NCBI GenBank assembly: GCA_020054325.1 | Contig: JAGVLG010000089.1 | Coordinates: 1-53,565, forward strand | Reading direction: 5' to 3' | DNA from: Gammaproteobacteria bacterium | GTDB taxonomy: Bacteria; Pseudomonadota; Gammaproteobacteria; UBA6186; Azoamicaceae | Length of the DNA: 53,565 nt | In this document: piece by piece, positions 24,844-34,690 of the stretch | Position numbering within the stretch: position 1 is the stretch's first letter | How the letters are laid out: each line of letters opens with the position of its first letter | The notes under the pieces: model-generated | Told to the model about the DNA's origin: nothing | The model's input: only the letters and a program-made list of their open reading frames with translations | The model's database searches: none | Program-made: the position numbers and the translations under genes

Positions 24844-26877
24844 ATGAAATTCAGTTTACAGTGGTTGCGTAAATATTTAGATTTTAATGTTACACCAGAA
24901 CAATTAGCGCAACAATTAACCAATATTGGTTTGGAAGTAGAAGGCATTGCAGGGGATGAATTAGAGATATCTGTCCCTCCAAATCGTGCTGATTGTTTAG
25001 GAATAATCGGTATTGCACGCAAAACGGCTGCGGTAAATGGGTTGCACTTTGCTTATCCTGAAGTTGCAACAATTGTTGCGAAAGTTGATGATAAAATTAG
25101 ATTAGAAGTTAAAAACCCTACCGCATGTCCGAGATATTGCAGTCGTATTATTAAAGGTATTAATAATCATGCAATTACCCCAGCTTGGATCCAAGATTGC
25201 CTGCGAATTGCAGGTATTAATGTCATTTCGCCAGTAGTGGACATTACTAATTTTGTGATGTTGGAATGGGGGCAACCATTACATGCATTTGACCTTAATC
25301 ATATTCATGATCATACCATAGTAGTTCGTAATGCTAATAAAGCAGAAACCTTAACTTTATTAGATGAGGAACAAGTAGAACTTGATCCAGAAATTTTGGT
25401 AATTGCCGATCCAAAACAAGCGTTAGCAGTTGCAGGAATCAAAGGTGGTTTGAATTCTGGTATTAACGCTGATACTAAAGACATAGTTTTGGAATGTGCT
25501 TATTTTGATCCAATCAAAATTCGTTTGGCAGCACGGCGCTTAGGTTTACAAACTGATAGCTCTTATAGATTTGAGCGTGCGATTGATCCTGGCATGCAAG
25601 TGAAGGTTCTGGAGCGAGTAACGCAATTATTATTAGAAGTTGTTGGTGGTAATGTAGGGCCAATTATAGGAGCAGAATCACTGCAGTATCTACCGGAGAG
25701 TGTGAAGATTCCATTACGTTTGTCACGTATTAAGCGTGTAGCTGGAATTGAAATTTCGGTAGATAAAGTTACTGAAATTCTTAAGAACTTAGGTATGGTT
25801 GTTGAAGCTGGTGCGCTACCCGATGATTTTATTATAACGGTACCAGAGTTTCGTACCGACATGCAACGTGAAATTGATTTAATAGAAGAGGTTGTACGCA
25901 TTTACGGTTATGATAATATTCCAGCGCAATTGCCTATTGGAACCTTGGCTTTTACTGCGCAACCAGAAGAGCTAGTAACTGAGAATCACATTGTAGAATG
26001 TCTAATTAACCGTGGTTATAACGAGGCGATTACATATAGCTTCATTGATCCTGAATTATCAAAATTATTTTTCCCTGCGGTTGAACATACCAGGTTGGTT
26101 GCTAATCCAATTTCAGTGGATATGTCAGTAATGCGCCCATCTTTGCTACCTGGTTTAGTAAATGCAGTTTTATACAATCAAAATCGACAGCAAGATCGCT
26201 TGCGATTTTTTGAAATTGGCTTGAGATTTACTGAATTTGATAATAATTTAGAGCAGGTTAAAACCATAGCCGGTGCTTGTAGTGGTAATGTTTATCCGGA
26301 AGGTTGGGCAAATGCGCCGCGGGCTATTGATTTGTACGATATCAAAGAAGATGTGATGGCGTTATTTGCCTTAGGCCACAATACAAATTTATTAAATTTT
26401 AGAGTTGAAACAGATGTAGCGCTGCATCCAGGGCAATGTGCTGGTATTTATTTAGGTAATGCTAGGGTAGGTAAAATAGGTTTATTGCATCCAGCTTTAC
26501 AGCAACGGCTAGGTCTAAATACTCCGGTATACCTGTTTGAAGTTGATTTTGTGACAGTGATAAGTGGCAAAGTAGCTAACTTCTCTGCTTTTTCCAAGTA
26601 TCCTGCAGTGCGCCGCGATATAGCAATTTTGGTTGCTAAAGAGGTGGCTTCTGCTAATATAGTACAGGCAATTCAGCAAACCGCTGGAAAGTTACTGCAA
26701 AATTTAGTGATATTTGATGTATATCAAGGCAAGGGAATTGAACCTGGTTTTAAGAGTATGGCTTTGGGCATAACCTTGCAGGATTTAACAAGCACTTTAA
26801 CCGATGCTACAGTAAACGATATTTTTGAACGTGTGGTTTCGATATTAGAGAAAGATTTTAATGCAAAATTAAGATAG
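24844..26877 (+). CDS. pheT: Phenylalanyl-tRNA synthetase beta chain lacking the B2 tRNA-binding domain
   Basis: A 677-residue subunit, about 120 shorter than the usual 790-800. The start [14 protein letters not shown] and GLEVEGIAG run directly into [16 protein letters not shown]; in E. coli about 110 residues of EMAPII-like tRNA_bind (OB-fold, domain B2) lie between these. The reading frame is continuous, so this is a clean deletion. The editing B3/B4 region, B5, the catalytic-like core and the C-terminal anticodon-binding B8 ([15 protein letters not shown] to the end) are kept. It is translated with pheS; ihfA follows after seven bases. Confidence 0.97.
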   Translation: MKFSLQWLRKYLDFNVTPEQLAQQLTNIGLEVEGIAGDELEISVPPNRADCLGIIGIARKTAAVNGLHFAYPEVATIVAKVDDKIRLEVKNPTACPRYCSRIIKGINNHAITPAWIQDCLRIAGINVISPVVDITNFVMLEWGQPLHAFDLNHIHDHTIVVRNANKAETLTLLDEEQVELDPEILVIADPKQALAVAGIKGGLNSGINADTKDIVLECAYFDPIKIRLAARRLGLQTDSSYRFERAIDPGMQVKVLERVTQLLLEVVGGNVGPIIGAESLQYLPESVKIPLRLSRIKRVAGIEISVDKVTEILKNLGMVVEAGALPDDFIITVPEFRTDMQREIDLIEEVVRIYGYDNIPAQLPIGTLAFTAQPEELVTENHIVECLINRGYNEAITYSFIDPELSKLFFPAVEHTRLVANPISVDMSVMRPSLLPGLVNAVLYNQNRQQDRLRFFEIGLRFTEFDNNLEQVKTIAGACSGNVYPEGWANAPRAIDLYDIKEDVMALFALGHNTNLLNFRVETDVALHPGQCAGIYLGNARVGKIGLLHPALQQRLGLNTPVYLFEVDFVTVISGKVANFSAFSKYPAVRRDIAILVAKEVASANIVQAIQQTAGKLLQNLVIFDVYQGKGIEPGFKSMALGITLQDLTSTLTDATVNDIFERVVSILEKDFNAKLR

Positions 26878-26884
26878 GATATTT

Positions 26885-27217
26885 ATGAGTCTTACTAAAG
26901 CAGAACTAGCAAATAGTTTATGCGAAACCTTAGGCTTGAGTAAATCCGATGCAAAGGAGTTGGTAGATAATTTCTTTAATGAAATTAGTTTAATATTACA
27001 AAGCGGTGAGACAATAAAAATATCTGGTTTTGGAAATTTTGAGTTAAAAGATAAAAATGCTCGTCCTGGGCGTAATCCAAAAACTGGCGAAGAAGTGATG
27101 ATTGCACCGCGTCGCGTGGTAACGTTTAAACAAGGTCAAAAACTTCGCGCTATCATGGCAAATGTTAATTTAGATCCGAATAACATTGAAAAAGAAAAAT
27201 CTGACAGTGAAGAATAA
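26885..27217 (+). CDS. ihfA: Integration host factor alpha subunit
   Basis: A 110-residue DNA-bending protein. [38 protein letters not shown], the arm [20 protein letters not shown] and [10 protein letters not shown] match IhfA. About ten extra acidic residues ([10 protein letters not shown]) extend the C-terminus beyond the usual 98-100. It binds specific sites as a heterodimer with IhfB and serves replication, integration and transcription. It is the last gene of the pheST operon. Confidence 0.95.
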   Translation: MSLTKAELANSLCETLGLSKSDAKELVDNFFNEISLILQSGETIKISGFGNFELKDKNARPGRNPKTGEEVMIAPRRVVTFKQGQKLRAIMANVNLDPNNIEKEKSDSEE

Positions 27218-27234
27218 TTACGTAGAGTATCCAT

Positions 27235-28005
27235 ATGCCAATATTAAATTTTAATGATGTAAAGGGTAATTTTCAGTCTTATGATTTTCAAAATATTGTA
27301 ATTTGCCGCTTAGCAGGATTTTATATTGCTATGCGAGAAGCTGTTACGACTGATATTGCTGATGAAAGTATTGCTACGATCAATTCTTACTCAAGTTCAT
27401 TTGATGTTTTACATACATATTTGAATGAACTCAATGATACAATTTCTCATGCCACAAGGGTTAACCTGTATAAAAAAGAGTTTAAAATTAGGTTTTACAT
27501 CGCTGTTGAAGATATATTGCAACGGATCTACAATACTCTATTGGAGTTGTCACGCAAAATTAATGACAAACTAGCATTAGTTATTGGCGATTTAAATAGC
27601 CATTTGATATCGAATATTGCCAGTGATTGGGACATGGTTTTACAAAATTTACTACAACAAAAAAATCTTATCCTAACAATTCAAGTTAACTCTGAAAACT
27701 GGGTTGAGAAATTACAGAATGCTATCCGAACCAAACAAATGAATGATTTGTTACAATTGCGTGATTTCCTGAATATTTACTTATGTGATGTTACACAAAA
27801 GCCCAGTGTGACTATTGTTACTACTGTTGGTGATACACTTCGCGATCTTACCCGTACTGGAGCTGCTTTATTTGGTATGGCTCTTGGCAGCGCTGGAGCT
27901 TTATTTGGCGCAAATGACGTCACGGATCCAGCGGCTGATTGGTTAAAATCTTGGAATGATAAGCATTGTCCTCCGAAGTTTACTAGCGTGCCGCGTTTGG
28001 TTTAG
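27235..28005 (+). CDS. Hypothetical protein with glycine-rich hydrophobic C-terminal segment
   Basis: A 256-residue protein, mostly helical and leucine/asparagine-rich, with no signal peptide. Near the C-terminus (about 205-232) TGAALFGMALGSAGALFGAN is a Gly/Ala hydrophobic stretch that could insert in a membrane. It starts 17 bases after ihfA without a strong ribosome-binding site, so it may be read from the operon. No family recognised; such a hydrophobic hairpin in an otherwise soluble orphan is seen in some secreted effectors. Confidence 0.6.
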   Translation: MPILNFNDVKGNFQSYDFQNIVICRLAGFYIAMREAVTTDIADESIATINSYSSSFDVLHTYLNELNDTISHATRVNLYKKEFKIRFYIAVEDILQRIYNTLLELSRKINDKLALVIGDLNSHLISNIASDWDMVLQNLLQQKNLILTIQVNSENWVEKLQNAIRTKQMNDLLQLRDFLNIYLCDVTQKPSVTIVTTVGDTLRDLTRTGAALFGMALGSAGALFGANDVTDPAADWLKSWNDKHCPPKFTSVPRLV

Positions 28006-28020
28006 AATACTTATAATTTT

Positions 28021-28572
28021 TTATGCCAAAGTTAATTTCGGGGCAGTTGTTACATCAGCATGGATTTCTACCGCAGTGTCTTGTTTAATCATTAAAAACA
28101 ACTCTGCTATATCTGCATTAGCCATGCGAATGCAGCCTTTTGATGCCGGAGTGCCAAGTAAATCCTCGCGATTTGTGCCATGGATGTAGATATAGCGCTC
28201 ATATGAATCCACACATGTACCGTCTTCATTAGTTCCAGAATTAACCCCTGGTTCTTCGCCACTTAACCTTAGAATTCTAGTTAAAATTAAATCGTCTGTA
28301 GTCGGTGCATTAATTGTTTCGCAGATTGCTCCAGTGTTTTCCCTTGATTTGAATATTGTATATAGCGGCGCAAAAGCTCCAATTTTAGCGCAAACTTTGT
28401 GTCGACCTAATGGTGTTTGATAGCTGCCACTGGCATTTCCGATCCCTCTTTCTGCGGTAGATATATTATAAGTTTTACTAAAGCCATTTTTTAAGCTAAC
28501 GTGCATGGTCTGAGTTTTAACATCGATAACTAGTTTATCATCTGCTGCTAGTTGAACATCTTGATTTGGCAT
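28021..28572 (-). CDS. L,D-transpeptidase (YkuD) domain protein
   Basis: A 183-residue protein with the YkuD fold: LVIDVKTQTMHVSL at the start, then YIYIHGTNREDLLG and the active-site stretch TPASKGCIRMANADI. The catalytic Cys and the HGT histidine are present, but the usual S-H-G-C reads S-K-G-C. Family members cross-link peptidoglycan or attach proteins to it. The start at 28570-28572 follows AAAGGA at seven bases and gives no signal peptide; a longer frame from 28623 does not add a convincing one either. So export is uncertain. Confidence 0.85.
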   Translation of the reverse strand: MPNQDVQLAADDKLVIDVKTQTMHVSLKNGFSKTYNISTAERGIGNASGSYQTPLGRHKVCAKIGAFAPLYTIFKSRENTGAICETINAPTTDDLILTRILRLSGEEPGVNSGTNEDGTCVDSYERYIYIHGTNREDLLGTPASKGCIRMANADIAELFLMIKQDTAVEIHADVTTAPKLTLA

Positions 28573-28745
28573 GGAAAATCCTTTATTTAAAACAATAACC
28601 ACTACATTGTTATTATGATGCAATGAGATGAATCAAGATGTCAAGCATTTGTCAAGTTTGGTAGTGATCTGTAGAATGAAAGGTATGGTGCGAGTCATAA
28701 TGCATTCTTATGTATAGTTTTTGTAATTTATTCGGAGAAATTAGA

Positions 28746-29750
28746 GTGCCTAACATTAATGATAATGAAACTAATTACGCATTTGCCAAAACAGCAGTTG
28801 TAGGCGGATTAGTGATGGTTGGTATGTATGCTCTTTATCGTAGACGTGCTTCTGTAGGATTATCCGCTTCACAATATTTACCACAAGATATTATCAAGGA
28901 ATTATCAAATGGTACTTTTTCACGTGATGTGTATATTAGATGTCCAATAGCAGTAGATCCGTTTGCAGTTTTAGATAAAAATAGACGTCCTGTTATAGAT
29001 GGAGTAAATACATTTGGATTTACGCTAATTAATGGCGCGCCGCACGTTATTCTCGGAAAATTGGTAAAGGCTAAAGCAGGTAAAGTTGGTAGGGTTGTGT
29101 GGGATGGCTTGGCTGGAAAACCTGATGCTGGGGAAGAACCACTTCATGCTGCCAATCGTGAATGGCAAGAGGAGTCAGGTATAGTCTTAAAGGATGCAAA
29201 TGGTAAAGAGTTGGATAAAAATAGATCGGTATTACCAGAAAAATTAATAAAGCTCTTTGTTGAAACCAATAAAAAGACTGGTGAGCGCACGGTAAAGGCT
29301 AAAGAAATATTCTTTAAGCATGTTCCTCATAGTTTATATACTCATCCAGAATTTGTAGCTAACTGTCGCGCAGTAATAGAAGATAGAGCAGAAGCGAATG
29401 CTGCATCAGGACACCCTAATAAGCACGGGACATTTGAAATGACAGCTCTCGGTACAATACCGCTGGAACTATTTTTACAGCAAATTTCTGCGCAAGGTAT
29501 AGACGGTGAACCAGACATGCCAAACTTAACAGTAACCGAGCATCACGAAGCTTTTATTAATGAAGTGCCAGATCTAGCTGAAGGGCAAGAAGCCCCCATT
29601 GTTTGTGCACGTAAGGCAATAAAGTATTTGTATGGGGATGCAAAGTTGCAAGAACAATTAAGATCTATTGTTGGCGATTTTGTGGCTAATCTACGAGCAG
29701 AGACGAACCCTACTATGGCTCAAAGAGCTAGGGCCTTATTTAGCATGTAA
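28746..29750 (+). CDS. Membrane-anchored Nudix hydrolase
   Basis: A 334-residue protein from a GTG start, with GGAG nearby; an ATG 36 bases upstream is the alternative. A hydrophobic segment at about residues 14-30 (VVGGLVMVGMYAL) is followed by basic residues, so the catalytic part should be cytoplasmic. The Nudix box is complete: G-KPDAG-E-EPLHAAN-REWQEESGI at about 124-147. Nudix enzymes cleave nucleoside diphosphates linked to another moiety; the substrate is not evident. A long non-family C-terminal part (about 200-334) is unrecognised. Confidence 0.83.
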   Translation: MPNINDNETNYAFAKTAVVGGLVMVGMYALYRRRASVGLSASQYLPQDIIKELSNGTFSRDVYIRCPIAVDPFAVLDKNRRPVIDGVNTFGFTLINGAPHVILGKLVKAKAGKVGRVVWDGLAGKPDAGEEPLHAANREWQEESGIVLKDANGKELDKNRSVLPEKLIKLFVETNKKTGERTVKAKEIFFKHVPHSLYTHPEFVANCRAVIEDRAEANAASGHPNKHGTFEMTALGTIPLELFLQQISAQGIDGEPDMPNLTVTEHHEAFINEVPDLAEGQEAPIVCARKAIKYLYGDAKLQEQLRSIVGDFVANLRAETNPTMAQRARALFSM

Positions 29751-29807
29751 ATATACACAATATAATGCTGGCAGTTAGCTTCTAGTTGCCAGCTCATTTT
29801 TCTAATT

Positions 29808-30689
29808 TTATCTTGCATCAGTAGTATTTGATAAAATCAGCAGCATTTGTTTTTCCATATCATCTAGTAAATACAGAATGAATTTCCATAAATCCACCAT
29901 ATTTTTATCGAGTAGTTGTTGACTGGGAAGAAACTTTTGAATCTCTTTTTTAAAATCATTAAACATAGCTTTATTATCATGTAGTTGTATTTTTCTTGAA
30001 TGAAAGGATTCTAAAACGGAAGTGGTTGATAGTTGGCGATCAGCTATTTTTATAGGGATTAATTCAAATCTAGGTTTTACATTTTGTTGATATAACCATG
30101 TTATATCCCACAGATCTCTAAATTTGATACGATTTGGACGTAAAGCAATAGCTATTAATTTATCACTAAAAATTTCCTCTCTACTTTGCGCTTGGATAAC
30201 TAATCCACTTGTTCCCATATCAACCCCATATGGGTTCAACAATAGCATAGGTAAAGTTTCGTAAGAATTTAATGCACAGATATCAATATTGATTCGTTGG
30301 GCAGGTAAATCTTTTTTATTAGGATGTGTTTCAATTGATAATTTCCAAGTATCAACGTTACCTGATTCTTTAATAGGTTCGCTAACTTTAACAGATAATC
30401 CATATTTTTTTTGTAATTTTTCAATTAGAATTTTGCTCATATTCGCTAGAGTTGCCCAAGAAAAATCGCGGCCACCATTAAAATCTAAATCTTCACTTAA
30501 TCGTATTCCCCCATAGCAGCATCGTAAACATGTTCCGCCAATAAAAGTAAGATTTTTTAAGAGGTCAGTTTCTTTTAGTATTCGCAAAATATCATGGTGT
30601 AGCAGTTCTTTTTCAACAACAGAGCGTAATGGAGCTAGTGAGGGTTGATTTCTTAGAGCAACATCTACTAATTGATCAAAAAGGTTCAT
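29808..30689 (-). CDS. abiEii: AbiEii-type nucleotidyltransferase toxin
   Basis: A 293-residue protein of the AbiEii/AbiGii family. Motif I, FIGGTCLRCCYGGIRLSEDLDF, gives the GGT..R and S-E-D-L-D metal-binding signature of DNA polymerase beta-type nucleotidyltransferases. INIDICA and KFRDLWDI are the later conserved motifs. AbiEii toxins stop growth, and relatives add nucleotides to tRNA acceptor ends; they give abortive infection against phage. It lies six bases after the AbiEi antitoxin gene in one operon. The motifs look intact. Confidence 0.92.
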   Translation of the reverse strand: MNLFDQLVDVALRNQPSLAPLRSVVEKELLHHDILRILKETDLLKNLTFIGGTCLRCCYGGIRLSEDLDFNGGRDFSWATLANMSKILIEKLQKKYGLSVKVSEPIKESGNVDTWKLSIETHPNKKDLPAQRINIDICALNSYETLPMLLLNPYGVDMGTSGLVIQAQSREEIFSDKLIAIALRPNRIKFRDLWDITWLYQQNVKPRFELIPIKIADRQLSTTSVLESFHSRKIQLHDNKAMFNDFKKEIQKFLPSQQLLDKNMVDLWKFILYLLDDMEKQMLLILSNTTDAR

Positions 30690-30695
30690 TCATAA

Positions 30696-31226
30696 TTACT
30701 CTTTAATTAACAAATCTAAATTTCTGCGGGTAGCTTTCATATCTCGTAACGCAAGATCTATATTAGCACGCCATAATTTACATGCTTGATCATAAAATAA
30801 CTGTCTAGATATTTGCTCTGGTTTTTGCATTGTATGTATGAATTCAATTGTTCCATATTTACCGCAATTAATGGTACTACTTCTGCCAGATGACATTATA
30901 GAAATATGGTTGATTGGTACTTGCGAAATTACTCCAGCATCACTTAATGCTGTTTCCAAGCTGATATAGTTGAAGTCATCTGCTCTTAATAAAGCTGCAG
31001 TGTGAAATAATATCTGGCCATCGTTAACATAATTCTGAGAGTATAAATATACCCCGCGGCATATCTTTTCCAGATAGCCACTTTTCACAGCACGGCTAAG
31101 TAGAGTCTTTAAAGCCGCATTTGATAAATCTGGGTAAAGTCCTGCCAAATCCTTAATAGTAAATAAGCAATGCCCAATCTTTGCATTTTTGGCTAGCCAA
31201 TTAGTTAATAATTTTATTGGTTGCAT
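30696..31226 (-). CDS. abiEi: AbiEi-type antitoxin/transcriptional regulator
   Basis: A 176-residue protein. The N-terminal winged helix (about 20-65) has FTIKDLAGLYPDLSNAALKTLLSRAVKSGYLEKICRGVYLY, the hallmark of AbiEi antitoxins, and the C-terminal domain (about 75-176) includes FNYISLETALSDAGVI and IEFIHT. In the AbiE type IV toxin-antitoxin system this protein neutralises AbiEii and represses the operon by binding two inverted repeats. Two matching operators are seen upstream (31243-31321). Confidence 0.9.
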   Translation of the reverse strand: MQPIKLLTNWLAKNAKIGHCLFTIKDLAGLYPDLSNAALKTLLSRAVKSGYLEKICRGVYLYSQNYVNDGQILFHTAALLRADDFNYISLETALSDAGVISQVPINHISIMSSGRSSTINCGKYGTIEFIHTMQKPEQISRQLFYDQACKLWRANIDLALRDMKATRRNLDLLIKE

Positions 31227-31242
31227 GCTATGCCCTACATAA

Positions 31243-31261
31243 GGTTACAGTAAGTGTAACC
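31243..31261. promoter_or_regulatory. AbiEi operator, proximal inverted repeat
   Basis: Perfect dyad GGTTACA (31243-31249), five-base spacer, TGTAACC (31255-31261), 17 bases before the abiEi start. It matches the distal repeat at 31293-31321 and fits the known two-site autorepression of AbiEi. Confidence 0.8.
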
Positions 31262-31292
31262 TATTGTGTAGAGAGCGTCAAGGCAGGGTATA

Positions 31293-31321
31293 CAAAAGGT
31301 TACAATATATGAAACCTTTTG
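31293..31321. promoter_or_regulatory. AbiEi operator, distal inverted repeat
   Basis: CAAAAGGTTACA, five bases, TGAAACCTTTTG: a 12-base dyad with one mismatch whose core GGTTACA-N5-TGAAACC repeats the proximal operator. The centres are 55 bases apart, about five helical turns, so two bound dimers would lie on the same face. Confidence 0.8.
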
Positions 31322-31436
31322 TAGAGTTCTGGCATTTTTACGGACCAACCCATAGATAACCCTTTTGCTGAAAAAGTGTTACCCATGTATCCGGAATAAA
31401 GTGTTACCTATGTAACAAGAACGGACCTCTATTAGT

Positions 31437-31514
<78 letters not shown>

Positions 31515-31582
31515 GTTGGTAATGATATCAAAGATTGCGAATTTCTGCAGCATGGGTGCATTACCCCTTGTTTTTTCCAATA

Positions 31583-31656
31583 CTTGCTTCGCAAGCGAAA
31601 AAAACTGCCATCCTCATACTTCGGATGGCGCTAGTCGGGAAAATGCAGTGCATTTT
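31583..31656. repeat. Three consecutive hairpins in the tRNA-Pro upstream spacer
   Basis: CTTG-CTTCG-CAAG (31583-31595), GCCATCC paired with GGATGGC (31607-31629), and the 17-base palindrome AAAATGCA-G-TGCATTTT (31640-31656). They may be a terminator for leftward transcription, a short RNA or a small repeat element. No coding capacity. Confidence 0.55.
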
Positions 31657-31736
31657 CATTTTCCGCCTCGCCCCCTAGATTTTTTACGTTAGTTTTGTTA
31701 CTATTGCCAAGATAAGAACAAAATAAGGTATCGGTA

Positions 31737-32330
31737 ATGCTTAATAATATTGATGAGGCAATAGCTATAGCCCAAGCTTTGAATGAAACCCCAGCGGTAA
31801 CAGGCGATGCAGCCGACATTGCAGCAGGAATTCTGACAGATGCGCATAAATACACGCGTACTTTAATTCGTGAAGGCTTTCCAACCATGCAGCTTATTGA
31901 TGATCAATTTTTACATTCTAATGAGCCTGCCATTCCTATGACAAGACTTATAGAGTTAATTCAACAGCATGCTGCAAGAGCAGGTTTTGCTCCGCAGCAA
32001 CTAGCAAATATAAGTCAGGTTTTAACTTCGATTTTAGCGTTGGTTAATAGCCCAACTGCAGGAGTAGAGAATTCAGAAACGATGGTTAATATTTATGAAA
32101 TATTACTGCGTACTTGGAATCTTGCTGGTGTTGCAGCAGAGCGTCGCAATGAGCCAGCGTTACTTACTCAAGTCGTGCAATGTTTAGAAGGAAATGTTAG
32201 TGATGCCGGGGGTTGCTTGCCAGGAATTGTAGCCAGGCTTTATCCAGCGTACGCGCGTTTGGTAAATAATGAATTACGTGTGCAACAACAAGGTAGACGT
32301 CGAGCAACAGTTAGAAATACTTTCGTATAA
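31737..32330 (+). CDS. Hypothetical helical protein
   Basis: A 197-residue Ala/Leu-rich helical protein without signal peptide or membrane segments, ending in a basic tail (QQQGRRRATVRN). No family recognised. AAGG lies at a workable distance before the ATG. It is alone on its strand before the M3 peptidase gene. It may be a small effector or a lineage-specific housekeeping protein; nothing in the sequence decides. Confidence 0.6.
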   Translation: MLNNIDEAIAIAQALNETPAVTGDAADIAAGILTDAHKYTRTLIREGFPTMQLIDDQFLHSNEPAIPMTRLIELIQQHAARAGFAPQQLANISQVLTSILALVNSPTAGVENSETMVNIYEILLRTWNLAGVAAERRNEPALLTQVVQCLEGNVSDAGGCLPGIVARLYPAYARLVNNELRVQQQGRRRATVRNTFV

Positions 32331-32491
32331 TTAACTAGCTACAAAATGACAGTGAACATGATTGCGTTCAACAGATTGATAAATTTGCTAAATACAGATT
32401 TTCTAGCTGTCTTAGAATGGACATATTGTAGTAATCTGAAAATAAATATGATATTTTCATAATGTAGTCAATATTGCATAAGGAGTTTGCG

Positions 32492-34690
32492 ATGTCTGGT
32501 ATGCCTGCTATTTTAAGATTCTCTCCAACTGTCCCAGAAATAAAGCCCAATTATTATACGCTGCAGCTTAGTTTGTTTAATATGCCAATGGATTTCGCGA
32601 ACATTACTGCAGAAACAATCAGTGAGGCTTTCGAACGTTATAGCGAAGTTGTTGCAGCAACTTATGATTATATCGCACAAACGCAAACTTTAAGCTTTGC
32701 AACTGTAGTGCAACCAATGATTAATTTAGATTTTGCTACACAAGGTGCTGTGGCAATGATTAAAATTGCAAAAGATGTGCATTTTTCAAAAGAAGTACGT
32801 GATGTTTCAACTGAATTTTCTGAAAAACTAGAAGCTTTTGTGATTGAGCAGCAAATGCGCGATGATGCATATGCTAAGTTTAAACTTTACTATGATATTG
32901 TGTTTCAAACAGAGCAGCATATTCTAACTGCAGAAGAAAAAACGTATGTTGAAGATAAAGTGCGGGAATACGGTAGAAGTGGTATGACTTTAGAAGATGC
33001 TGCACAGCGCTCTGAATTAAAACAGATCCAGCAACGTCTTGCTGAATTAACTATCAAGTTCCAGAGTAACTTAAATGAAGACACGACAAGTTTCGAGTTT
33101 ACCCGCGAAGAATTAAACGGTTTGCCAGATGATTGGTTTACTAAAGATCGTTTCGTTCGCGATGGGGTGTACAAAGTAACCCTTAAGTATCCTGACTTGT
33201 ACCCAATCATGGAATATTGTACTACAAGAGAAGTACGACGCAAAATGTTCAATGCTTTTAATACGAGGTGCAAAGATATTAACACACCTATTGCAATTGA
33301 AATGCTACAATTACGCGATCGCATGGCAACTTTATTAGGCTTCAAATCTGCTGCAGATTATGCTACAGAATTAAAAATGACAAAAAATGCTGCTAATGTC
33401 GCAAAATTTTTAACTGAGATGAATCAACGTTTTGAACCATTATTAGATAAAACACTGGAAGCATTGCGTGATTACGCCAAAAAGCATACCGGCGATCCTA
33501 ATTTCGAGTTGAATTTATATGATATGGCATTTTACATGAAACAACGCGAAAAAGCGTTGTGTCAAGTTGATCATAAAATTATTCGCGAATATTTCCCGCG
33601 TGCTAAAGTCCTGCAAGGTACTATGGCGATATATCAGGAACTCCTTGGGCTAGAATTTAGTGAATTGGCAACAGATAATAAATGGCATGCAGATACGCAA
33701 TTGTATGAAGTGCGAGATGCAGTAACTAAAGAAATAATAGGTAGTTTTATATTAGACTTGGCGCCACGCGAAGGAAAATATGCCCATGCTTGTGTTGGCG
33801 AAATAATTTATGGTGGGGATGCAAGTAAGTTTACCGGGGTGGCAAATCACCGCACCTCACATTTAATCATGATGTTATGTAATTTTCCAACTGATGCGCC
33901 ATTAAGTTTTGATGACGTAACGACATTTTTCCATGAGTTTGGGCATGTGATGCATTGTGTTTGTAGTCGGGTGCAACTGCCTGATAATAATGGTTTTCAT
34001 GTGGAGTTGGATTTTGTAGAAGCTCCATCACAAATGCTTGAAAATTGGTGTTTTGATCAACGCATTCTAAATCGAATTAGCGCACATAAAGATACCGGCC
34101 TACCAATTCCAGCAGAAATGGTTATCAAAATTCGCGAAGCAGAGTTGTTACACGCTGGATATTTTTATAAAAGACAATTAGGATTTTCTACTTTTGATTA
34201 TCATGTACATGCCATGAATGCTGATCAATTAGCAACATTGGATATCAATGCATTTTATAATCAGTTGTGCGCAGAGATTTGTAAATTGCCAAAACTGGAT
34301 ATTGCAGTGCCAGCATCATTTCATCATATATTCGGCAATGAATATTACTGTGGTTATTACGGCTATATGTATTCCGAAGTTGTCGCATTTTGCATGTTTT
34401 ATGAAAGATTTAAAGAGGATCCGCTTAATAAAGAGGCTGGAATGCGTTATCGTAAATGCATTTTAGAACCTGGTGCTACTAAAGATGCAATGGATTTAGT
34501 TCGGGTCTTTTTAGGGCATGAACCTACCCTTGATGCATTTTTAAGGCATTGCGGTTTAACTGCTGAGGTTAGTGCATTAGTTGAAGTTACGGCAGTAAGC
34601 GACACAGCTGTAACATCTGCGTCTGGTGTATCTAATTCTAGCGTCAGTAGTGCAACCCCTGGTGTTAAACGAGCCAGAGCTACCCCTTAA
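32492..34690 (+). CDS. M3-family oligopeptidase, thimet-oligopeptidase-like
   Basis: A 732-residue zinc metallopeptidase. The HEFGHVMH site is at about 481-488 and the third ligand lies in DFVEAPSQMLENW. Stretches such as REYFPRAKVLQGTMAIYQEL, LDLAPREGKYAHAC and GYYGYMYSEV read closer to animal thimet oligopeptidase and neurolysin than to bacterial OpdA/Dcp. These enzymes cleave short peptides in the cytosol. The last 45 residues are a Ser/Thr/Ala/Val tail outside the family. The ATG at 32492 after AAGGAG is preferred to a TTG upstream. Its end overlaps the rlmJ stop. Confidence 0.93.
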   Translation: MSGMPAILRFSPTVPEIKPNYYTLQLSLFNMPMDFANITAETISEAFERYSEVVAATYDYIAQTQTLSFATVVQPMINLDFATQGAVAMIKIAKDVHFSKEVRDVSTEFSEKLEAFVIEQQMRDDAYAKFKLYYDIVFQTEQHILTAEEKTYVEDKVREYGRSGMTLEDAAQRSELKQIQQRLAELTIKFQSNLNEDTTSFEFTREELNGLPDDWFTKDRFVRDGVYKVTLKYPDLYPIMEYCTTREVRRKMFNAFNTRCKDINTPIAIEMLQLRDRMATLLGFKSAADYATELKMTKNAANVAKFLTEMNQRFEPLLDKTLEALRDYAKKHTGDPNFELNLYDMAFYMKQREKALCQVDHKIIREYFPRAKVLQGTMAIYQELLGLEFSELATDNKWHADTQLYEVRDAVTKEIIGSFILDLAPREGKYAHACVGEIIYGGDASKFTGVANHRTSHLIMMLCNFPTDAPLSFDDVTTFFHEFGHVMHCVCSRVQLPDNNGFHVELDFVEAPSQMLENWCFDQRILNRISAHKDTGLPIPAEMVIKIREAELLHAGYFYKRQLGFSTFDYHVHAMNADQLATLDINAFYNQLCAEICKLPKLDIAVPASFHHIFGNEYYCGYYGYMYSEVVAFCMFYERFKEDPLNKEAGMRYRKCILEPGATKDAMDLVRVFLGHEPTLDAFLRHCGLTAEVSALVEVTAVSDTAVTSASGVSNSSVSSATPGVKRARATP

